Below are positions 58,194 to 64,000 of a DNA stretch of 64,000 nucleotides, one piece after another (position 1 is the first letter of the stretch; every line of letters begins with the position of its first letter). This DNA is from Sphingomonas sp. BAUL-RG-20F-R05-02. GTDB lineage: Bacteria > Pseudomonadota > Alphaproteobacteria > Sphingomonadales > Sphingomonadaceae. Under the pieces are notes generated by a model. The model had not been told where the DNA came from. It searched no databases and saw only the letters and a program-made list of their open reading frames with translations. The position numbers and the translations under genes are program-made. The stretch spans positions 310,001 to 374,000 of the forward strand of contig NZ_JAKNQH010000004.1 in assembly GCF_022662305.1 (NCBI RefSeq). The letters run 5' to 3'.

Positions 58194-58850
58194 ATGTTTC
58201 CCACAGGCCGCAAGATCGCCGTTCCCGCGCTGCTCACCATTCTCGCGACGGGACTCGCCGGATGTTCCTCGGTCGGTGAGTTCGACGAGACAGGCGGCAT
58301 CTCCGCGATCCGCTCGGCCTGCCCGACGGTGGAGGTCGCGGCGGCAACGGGCAACGTGACTTTGTTCAACCCACCGACGAGCCGCGATGCGCGTGCGATC
58401 GACGTCGAGGCGTCGCTCACCAACGTGCGGTCGACCTGCAACGACCAGAGCGACGACATCGCGACCAACATCACCTTCGAAGTGCGCGCGCGTCGCGCAT
58501 CTGCGGCAGGCGCGCGCGACGTCACGCTACCGTATTTTATCGCGGTCATGCAGGGCGGCAGCGCAGTCGTCGCCAAGCGCGTCGGCCATGTCTCGCTCCA
58601 CTTCGATGCCGGCCAGTCGCGCGCCAGCGCCACCGCGACCGGCGATGCCAGTGTCTCCAAGGCGGCCGCGACATTGTCAAAGGAGGTCCGTGACAAGCTG
58701 ACCGAGAAGCGCAAGGCAGGCGATGCCGACGCCGCGACCGATCCGCTGACCCGGCCCGACATCCGTCAGGCGGTAGCACGCGCCACGTTCGAGGCGCTTG
58801 TCGGCTTCCAGCTCACCGACGATCAGTTGAAGTATAACGCCACGCGTTGA
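58194..58850 (+). CDS. Lipoprotein of unknown function
   Basis: This 218-residue protein has a lipoprotein signal peptide: FPTGRKIAVPALLTILATGL followed by lipobox LAGC, the Cys lying near residue 23. The mature domain, VTLFNPPTSRDARAIDVEASLTNV-like, is beta-rich with conserved-looking ITFEVRARRAS and VTLPYFIAVMQGG, resembling an immunoglobulin-like envelope domain. The C-terminus is Lys/Arg/Ala-rich. I cannot assign a function. ATG at 58194 has AAGGTG upstream; longer frames have no signal peptide. Confidence 0.78.
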   Translation: MFPTGRKIAVPALLTILATGLAGCSSVGEFDETGGISAIRSACPTVEVAAATGNVTLFNPPTSRDARAIDVEASLTNVRSTCNDQSDDIATNITFEVRARRASAAGARDVTLPYFIAVMQGGSAVVAKRVGHVSLHFDAGQSRASATATGDASVSKAAATLSKEVRDKLTEKRKAGDADAATDPLTRPDIRQAVARATFEALVGFQLTDDQLKYNATR

Positions 58851-58965
58851 AACCGGGTCTGCGTGTGTTGCGCGAGTGGCGGAGGGCTGCGCGCCATTCG
58901 CGATTGACTCGTCTGCTGCACCGCGTCAGACCGAAATCGTCGATGCCGGGCAACCGGCATGGGCA

Positions 58966-59155
58966 GGCACGGGAGAGTGCGGGGAGACTCGCCGCCGAAG
59001 GAGCAACCGCCCCGGAATCTCTCAGGCAAAGTGGACCGTGCCGGCCGAATCGACACTCTGGAAAGCGGCTACGCTCGTTTTGCGCAGCCCACCGAAGGGG
59101 TAAACCGTCCGGTCTCGCCGGTGGTGAAAGCTCTCAGGTTCCGTGACAGAGGGGG
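58966..59155 (+). ncRNA. Tandem glycine riboswitch upstream of the glycine cleavage operon
   Basis: Two glycine aptamers lie head to tail. The first is closed by GGCACGG (58966-58972) with CCGTGCC (59036-59042) and contains CGGGAGAG and TCTCTCAGGCAAA. The second (about 59053-59155) has the matching GCGGCT ... GTGAAAGCTCTCAGG and AGGGGG end. CTCTCAGG in both is the core glycine-binding signature. It ends about 65 nt before gcvT, and glycine should switch the operon on. Confidence 0.93.
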
Positions 59156-59221
59156 CGGCGGATCATGGCGCAAGGCGCGCGCTGTGCTACGCCGTCAGAC
59201 CTATTGTTCACGGAGACCGGC

Positions 59222-60382
59222 ATGAGCGACGCAGACCTGATCGACGAAACCGGTGAAGAACCTGCAATCCTGACGTTGCCGCTCGATGCGTGGCACCGCG
59301 CGCAGGGTGGCCGCATGGTCGAATTCGCCGGATATTACATGCCGGTCCAGTACGACGGCATCATGGCCGAGCATCTGTGGGTGCGCGAGTCGGCCGGCTT
59401 GTTCGACGTCAGCCACATGGGCCAGTTGCTGTTCCGCACCGAGGATGGTGCCGACCTCGACGGCGCGCTCGAAGCCGTGCTGCCGGGCGATATCGCCAAC
59501 CTCAAGCCCGGCCGTCAGCGGTATTCGCTGCTGCTTGCCGAAGACGGCGGCATCCTCGACGATCTGATGGTGACGCGCCTGCCGGAGGCCAATCCGTTCG
59601 ATGTGACCGGCCTCTACATGGTCGTCAACGGCGCGACCAAGTACGACGACATCTCGTATTTCCTCGATCGATTGCCCGAGGACGTGCTCATCAACCACAT
59701 GGAAGATCAGGCGCTGCTCGCGCTGCAAGGCCCCAAGGCGGTCGACGCGCTGGCACGGCTGGTGCCGGGCGTGCGCGATCTGGTGTTCATGTCGGCAGCG
59801 CCGTTCGAATGGGACGGCAAGCCGCTGTGGATCGGCCGCTCGGGCTACACCGGCGAGGACGGTTTCGAGATTTCGATCGACGGCGAACATGCCGAGGCGC
59901 TCGCCACCGCTTTGTGCGCCGAGCCCGAGGTTAAGCCGATCGGCCTGGGCGCGCGCGATTCGCTGCGGCTTGAAGCTGGCTTGCCGCTGTACGGCCACGA
60001 TCTCGATGAGACGATAACGCCGGTGATGGCCGATCTCGGCTTCGCACTGTCCAAACGCCGCCGCGAGGAGGCGAACTTCCTCGGAGCGACCCGTATTCTT
60101 GCCGAGCGCGAGGCGGGTGCCGCCGTCAAGCGTGTCGGTCTGCTTGTCGAGGGTCGCCAGCCGGTGCGCGAGGGCGCCGCGGTGCTCGACGCGAACGGCG
60201 GCGAAGTCGGCCGCGTCACCTCGGGCGGGTTCGCGCCGTCGGTCAATGCGCCGATCGCGATGGCGTTCGTACCCGCCGCGATGGCTGCGCCCGGCACCCG
60301 TATCCAGTTGCAGCAGCGCGGCAAGGTCCACAGCGCGACCGTCGCCGCGATGCCATTCGTTTCCCACCGCTACGTCCGCTAA
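59222..60382 (+). CDS. gcvT: Glycine cleavage system aminomethyltransferase (T protein)
   Basis: This 386-residue tetrahydrofolate-dependent T protein releases ammonia and methylene-THF from the aminomethyl group on GcvH. GRMVEFAGYYMPVQYDGIMAEH, ESAGLFDVSHMGQLL, GRSGYTGEDGFEI and RDSLRLEAGLPLYGHDLDET are conserved. ATG at 59222 follows CGGAG; the frame upstream runs into the riboswitch. It is the first gene of the operon. Confidence 0.97.
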   Translation: MSDADLIDETGEEPAILTLPLDAWHRAQGGRMVEFAGYYMPVQYDGIMAEHLWVRESAGLFDVSHMGQLLFRTEDGADLDGALEAVLPGDIANLKPGRQRYSLLLAEDGGILDDLMVTRLPEANPFDVTGLYMVVNGATKYDDISYFLDRLPEDVLINHMEDQALLALQGPKAVDALARLVPGVRDLVFMSAAPFEWDGKPLWIGRSGYTGEDGFEISIDGEHAEALATALCAEPEVKPIGLGARDSLRLEAGLPLYGHDLDETITPVMADLGFALSKRRREEANFLGATRILAEREAGAAVKRVGLLVEGRQPVREGAAVLDANGGEVGRVTSGGFAPSVNAPIAMAFVPAAMAAPGTRIQLQQRGKVHSATVAAMPFVSHRYVR

Positions 60383-60397
60383 ACAGGAGGCCCGCAC

Positions 60398-60769
60398 ATG
60401 AGCCGGTATTTCACGCAAGATCACGAATGGGTCGATGTCGAAGGCGATACCGGCACGGTCGGCATCACCGAGTTTGCACAAGGGCAGCTCGGCGACATCG
60501 TATTCGTCGACGTTCCCGAGGCGGGCAAGACGCTGACCAAAGGCGGTGACGCCGCCGTGGTGGAGAGCGTCAAGGCTGCGTCCGACGTCTACGCGCCGGT
60601 GTCCGGCACGGTAACCGAAGGCAACGCCGCGCTCACCGATTCGCCAGCACTGGTGAACGAGGATGCCGAAGGGCAGGGGTGGTTCTTCAAGCTGACGCTG
60701 TCCGATCCGTCGGAGCTGTCCGGCCTGATGGACGAAGCCGCCTACGCCGCGTTCGTCGCCAAGCAGTAA
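60398..60769 (+). CDS. gcvH: Glycine cleavage system H protein
   Basis: This 123-residue lipoyl carrier shuttles the aminomethyl intermediate between P and T proteins. The lipoylated Lys lies in [18 protein letters not shown]. The end [12 protein letters not shown] is usual. CAGGAGG precedes the ATG. It lies between gcvT and gcvPA. Confidence 0.98.
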   Translation: MSRYFTQDHEWVDVEGDTGTVGITEFAQGQLGDIVFVDVPEAGKTLTKGGDAAVVESVKAASDVYAPVSGTVTEGNAALTDSPALVNEDAEGQGWFFKLTLSDPSELSGLMDEAAYAAFVAKQ

Positions 60770-60816
60770 CCCGAACACGCCTCTCTCGCCTGCGTGCGGG
60801 AGGGGAGGAGACCTTG

Positions 60817-62175
60817 ATGCGTTACCTGCCGCTAACCGATACCGACCGCCAGGCGATGCTCGCCACCGTCGGCGCTGCCACGATCGACGATCTGTTCGTC
60901 GACGTGCCGGAGGCCGCGCGCCTCTCCGGGCCGATCGCCGGTCTGCCGATGCACGCCAGCGAAATGGCGGTCGAACGCCACATGAGCGCGCTTGCCGGCA
61001 AGAACGTGGCAGCGGGATCGGTGCCGTTCTTCCTCGGCTGCGGTGCGTACAAACATCATGTGCCCGCCAGCGTCGATCACATCATCCAGCGCGGCGAGTT
61101 TCTCACCGCCTACACGCCGTACCAGCCCGAAATCGCGCAGGGTACGTTGCAGGTGATGTTCGAGTTCCAGACGCAGGTAGCCCGGCTGCTCGGCACCGAT
61201 GTGGCGAATGCGTCGATGTACGACGGTTCGACCGCATGCTGGGAAGCGATCGGCATGGCGCGGCGCATCACCAAGCGTGCCAAAGCGATCCTGTCGCCGG
61301 GGCTTCACCCGCATTACGTTTCCGTCGCAAAGACGATGGCGAAATACACTGGCGATGCACTCGACACGGCAGCGCCCACGCTGAACGACGATGCCGGCAT
61401 CGACGCGCTGATCGCCAAGATCGACGGTGATACCTCCTGCGTGGTGGTGCAATATCCCGACATCCTCGGCCGCATCGCCGATCTGACCGCGCTCGCCGAC
61501 GCTTGCCACGCCAACAAGGCACTGTTGATCGCCGTCGTCACCGAACCCGTTGCGTTGGGCGCGATCCGTTCGCCGGGCGAGATGGATGCCGATATCGTGG
61601 TGGGCGAAGGCCAGTCGCTCGGCGTGGGTCTCCAGTTCGGCGGGCCGTACGTCGGGCTGTTCGGTTGCAAGGACAAATATGTCCGCCAGATGCCTGGCCG
61701 GCTGTGCGGCGAAACCGTCGATGCCGAGGGCAAGCGCGGCTTCGTACTGACGCTCTCGACGCGTGAGCAGCATATTCGTCGCGAGAAGGCGACCTCGAAC
61801 ATCTGCACATCCTCGGTACTGTGCGCGCTGGCGATGTCGGCGCACATGACGTTGCTGGGTGAGGCGGGTTTGCGTCGGCTGGCGGAGATCAACCATCTCG
61901 GTGCCTCGGCGGCGGCCGATCGCTTGGCGCAGGTGCCGGGTGTCGAAGTGGTCAACGGCGCGTTTTTCAACGAATTCACACTGAAGCTTTCCAAGGAAGC
62001 GCGGCCGATCGTCCGCGCGCTTGCCGATCGTGGGATCCTGGCGGGCGTGTCGCTGGGACGGCTCTATCCGGGCGAGGGAGATCTGGCGAACGGCCTCGTC
62101 GTGGCCGTGACCGAAACCACCACCCAAGACGATGTCGAAGCGCTTGCTCAGGCGCTCGCGGAGGAACTGGCATGA
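60817..62175 (+). CDS. gcvPA: Glycine dehydrogenase (decarboxylating) subunit 1
   Basis: This 452-residue N-terminal half of the split P protein (two-subunit type) has [56 protein letters not shown] and [20 protein letters not shown] precedes ATG 60817. The gene overlaps gcvPB by 4 nt (ATGA), giving equal subunit amounts. The split form is common in alphaproteobacteria. Confidence 0.97.
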   Translation: MRYLPLTDTDRQAMLATVGAATIDDLFVDVPEAARLSGPIAGLPMHASEMAVERHMSALAGKNVAAGSVPFFLGCGAYKHHVPASVDHIIQRGEFLTAYTPYQPEIAQGTLQVMFEFQTQVARLLGTDVANASMYDGSTACWEAIGMARRITKRAKAILSPGLHPHYVSVAKTMAKYTGDALDTAAPTLNDDAGIDALIAKIDGDTSCVVVQYPDILGRIADLTALADACHANKALLIAVVTEPVALGAIRSPGEMDADIVVGEGQSLGVGLQFGGPYVGLFGCKDKYVRQMPGRLCGETVDAEGKRGFVLTLSTREQHIRREKATSNICTSSVLCALAMSAHMTLLGEAGLRRLAEINHLGASAAADRLAQVPGVEVVNGAFFNEFTLKLSKEARPIVRALADRGILAGVSLGRLYPGEGDLANGLVVAVTETTTQDDVEALAQALAEELA

Positions 62176-63746
62176 CGATCAATGCAAGCGGCTGGCGTCC
62201 TGAGCGCCCCGAGACGAGCGCCGACACCGCACCCGCCACCTTCACCGGCAACCGAGCGCTGATGCTGGACGAGCCGCTGATCTTCGAGGTCGGCTCGACC
62301 GAGACGACGGGCGTCGATCTTGCCGAAGTGCCGACTGGCACGTTGCGGCTGGGCGGGCTGGAGCGCGCGCGTGAGATCGGTCTTCCCGGCCTGTCCGAGC
62401 CGGAAACGATGCGGCACTACACTCGGCTAAGCCGGCAGAATTACGCGATCGACCTCGGTCTATTCCCGCTCGGGTCGTGCACGATGAAGCACAACCCGCG
62501 TCTCAACGAGAAGATGGCGCGGCTGCCAGGCTTCGCGGACGTCCACCCGTTGCAGCCGGTCGATACCGTGCAGGGCGCGTTCGGGGTGATCCACGAACTC
62601 GCTGAATGGCTGATCACGCTGACCGGCATGCATTCGGTCGCGATGAGCCCCAAGGCGGGCGCGCACGGTGAACTCTGCGGCATCCTCGCGATCAAGGCCG
62701 CGCTCGACGCCAAGGGCGAGGGCGCACGCAAGGTGATCCTCGTGCCGGAAAGCGCGCACGGCACCAACCCGGCGACGGCGGCATTCGCGGGCTATACGGT
62801 GGAGAACATCCCGGCGAGCGATGCCGGGCGGATCGACACCGACGCGCTGCTCGCGCGGCTCGCACCGGACGTGGCGGCGGTGATGATCACCAATCCCAAC
62901 ACCTGCGGTTTGTTCGAACGCGACATGAAGACCATCTCCGACGCGGTCCACGCGGTCGGCGGGTTCGTCTATTGTGACGGCGCCAATTTCAACGCGATCG
63001 TCGGCAAGGTGCGGCCGGGCGATCTCGGCATCGATGCGATGCACATCAACCTGCACAAGACCTTCTCGACCCCGCATGGCGGTGGTGGTCCGGGCTCCGG
63101 GCCGGTGGTGCTGTCGGAGGCGCTGTCGCCGTTCGCGCCGCTGCCGTTCGTGGCGCGTCAGGCCGACGGCAAGTTCGCGCTGATCGAGGAAGAGAGTGCG
63201 GGCGACGATCATCCGCACAGCTTTGGCCGGATGGTCGCGTTCCACGGCCAGATGGGCATGTTCACCCGTGCGCTGACCTACATTCTTAGCCACGGCGCGG
63301 ACGGTCTGCGGCAGGTGGCGGAGGATGCGGTGCTCAACGCCAATTACATCCTACGCAGCCTAGAGGGCACGCTGCACGCGCCGTTCGCCGCTTCCGGTCC
63401 GTGCATGCACGAGGCACTGTTCTCCGACGACGGATTGGCCGATGGCTTCTCGACGCTCGACGTGGCCAAGGGTCTGATCGATGAGGGTTTCCACCCGATG
63501 ACGGTGTACTTCCCGCTCGTCGTGCACGGTGCGATGCTGGTCGAGCCGACCGAGACCGAGAGCAAGGCGGGTATCGACCAGTTCATCGGCGCGCTGCGCT
63601 CGGTGGCGGAGCGTGCCAAGGCGGGTGACGCCACCCTCAAGACCGCGCCGCATTTCGCGCCGCGCAGCCGACTCGACGAGACGCAGGCGGCGCGCAAGCC
63701 CGTGCTGGTATGGCGCGAACCGGTGCTGGCGGCGGCGGCAGAGTAA
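62172..63746 (+). CDS. gcvPB: Glycine dehydrogenase (decarboxylating) subunit 2
   Basis: This 524-residue PLP-binding half of the split P protein decarboxylates glycine onto lipoyl-GcvH. The PLP Lys is in [51 protein letters not shown] and [20 protein letters not shown] are signatures. It is the last gene of the operon; a hairpin follows its stop by 34 bp. Confidence 0.97.
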   Translation: MTINASGWRPERPETSADTAPATFTGNRALMLDEPLIFEVGSTETTGVDLAEVPTGTLRLGGLERAREIGLPGLSEPETMRHYTRLSRQNYAIDLGLFPLGSCTMKHNPRLNEKMARLPGFADVHPLQPVDTVQGAFGVIHELAEWLITLTGMHSVAMSPKAGAHGELCGILAIKAALDAKGEGARKVILVPESAHGTNPATAAFAGYTVENIPASDAGRIDTDALLARLAPDVAAVMITNPNTCGLFERDMKTISDAVHAVGGFVYCDGANFNAIVGKVRPGDLGIDAMHINLHKTFSTPHGGGGPGSGPVVLSEALSPFAPLPFVARQADGKFALIEEESAGDDHPHSFGRMVAFHGQMGMFTRALTYILSHGADGLRQVAEDAVLNANYILRSLEGTLHAPFAASGPCMHEALFSDDGLADGFSTLDVAKGLIDEGFHPMTVYFPLVVHGAMLVEPTETESKAGIDQFIGALRSVAERAKAGDATLKTAPHFAPRSRLDETQAARKPVLVWREPVLAAAAE

Positions 63747-63780
63747 CGCTTCCCGGAACGGAGAGAAGCATGCGCGGATG

Positions 63781-63806
63781 GAGGCTGGCTGCGGGATGCC
63801 AGCCTC
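63781..63806 (+). terminator. Hairpin after the gcv operon (terminator candidate)
   Basis: A 9-bp stem GAGGCTGGC / GCCAGCCTC (63781-63789 with 63798-63806) has an 8-nt loop and is followed by only TTAC. It is well placed 34 bp after gcvPB, but the T run is weak. The remaining DNA to the window end (63807-64000) shows no gene that I can support. Confidence 0.5.
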
Positions 63807-64000
63807 TTACGCCTTGCTTCGACGTGGCTGACGTTTTCTGCGGGCGTGTTCGAATCCGCTTGAGGCATCGCTCACCCGTAGATCGGGCCTCTATTGAGCT
63901 TCCGGCGTTCCGCTGGCACACCAACGCATCGTAGCGCCAGCGATCTTTCGGCACAGCGCAACGAAGGGGGTCGCGATGCAGGTTCAGCCCGGTCACGTCG

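Noticed and set aside
63770..63934. Small ORF after gcvPB starting with MRGWRLAAG
   Set aside because: It overlaps the probable operon hairpin, has an Arg/Cys-rich shadow-like composition and no recognisable motif, although a purine run precedes its ATG.

Overview
The window is GC-rich chromosomal DNA from an alphaproteobacterium, most likely Sphingomonas or a close sphingomonad relative. The evidence is a complete protocatechuate 4,5-cleavage (lig) gene set, large TonB receptors paired with Tat-exported glycosidases, DUF4169, and scattered short CCGG-type hairpin repeats. I see no phage, insertion sequence, integrase or CRISPR array. Genes are tightly packed, with many 1-4 nt start/stop overlaps. 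These calls come from reading motifs in the sequence, not from database searches.

Region 1 (1-10.95 kb) turns 4-hydroxybenzoate into central metabolites. A PobR-like AraC regulator (cut by the window edge) diverges from pobA, which makes protocatechuate. On the minus strand an NAD(P)-binding dehydrogenase, ligJ, ligI, ligA, ligB, ligC and an aldo/keto reductase form one overlapping operon. ligK and ligU lie on the plus strand. Together these genes carry protocatechuate to pyruvate and oxaloacetate. Between the two arms sits a LysR regulator with two tandem winged-helix domains. The two extra oxidoreductases have no place in the known pathway.

Region 2 (11.0-23.6 kb) is a xylan-type carbohydrate locus: two TonB receptors, a GH10 xylanase, a GH28-like beta-helix protein, a GH43 enzyme, an (alpha/alpha)6-barrel hydrolase and a LacI regulator. 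A near-perfect LacI-type operator lies in the divergent GH43/TonB promoter region. A half-matching site lies before the siderophore-type TonB receptor. Next to Region 1 this looks like a lignocellulose island.

Region 3 (23.6-31.5 kb) is housekeeping: tRNA-Arg(CCG), nth, dapB, a CobB-type sirtuin, a peroxiredoxin, a HAD phosphatase, an EF-hand protein, queA, a cyclophilin, coaD, ispA and xseB.

Region 4 (31.7-39.6 kb) is a propionyl-CoA operon: pccB, a small membrane protein, methylmalonyl-CoA mutase, bioB (which supplies the carboxylase cofactor), two DUF1311 proteins and pccA.

Region 5 (39.6-58.9 kb) holds mixed genes: DUF4169, a short Hsp70, a HerA-like ATPase, a SulP transporter with a structured leader, an SDR, a flavin-binding stress protein, phaZ, an ABC exporter, ubiA, pmbA, cysQ, purL, rnhA, thrB, ispH and a lipoprotein.

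Region 6 (58.9-63.8 kb) is the glycine cleavage operon gcvT-gcvH-gcvPA-gcvPB behind a tandem glycine riboswitch.
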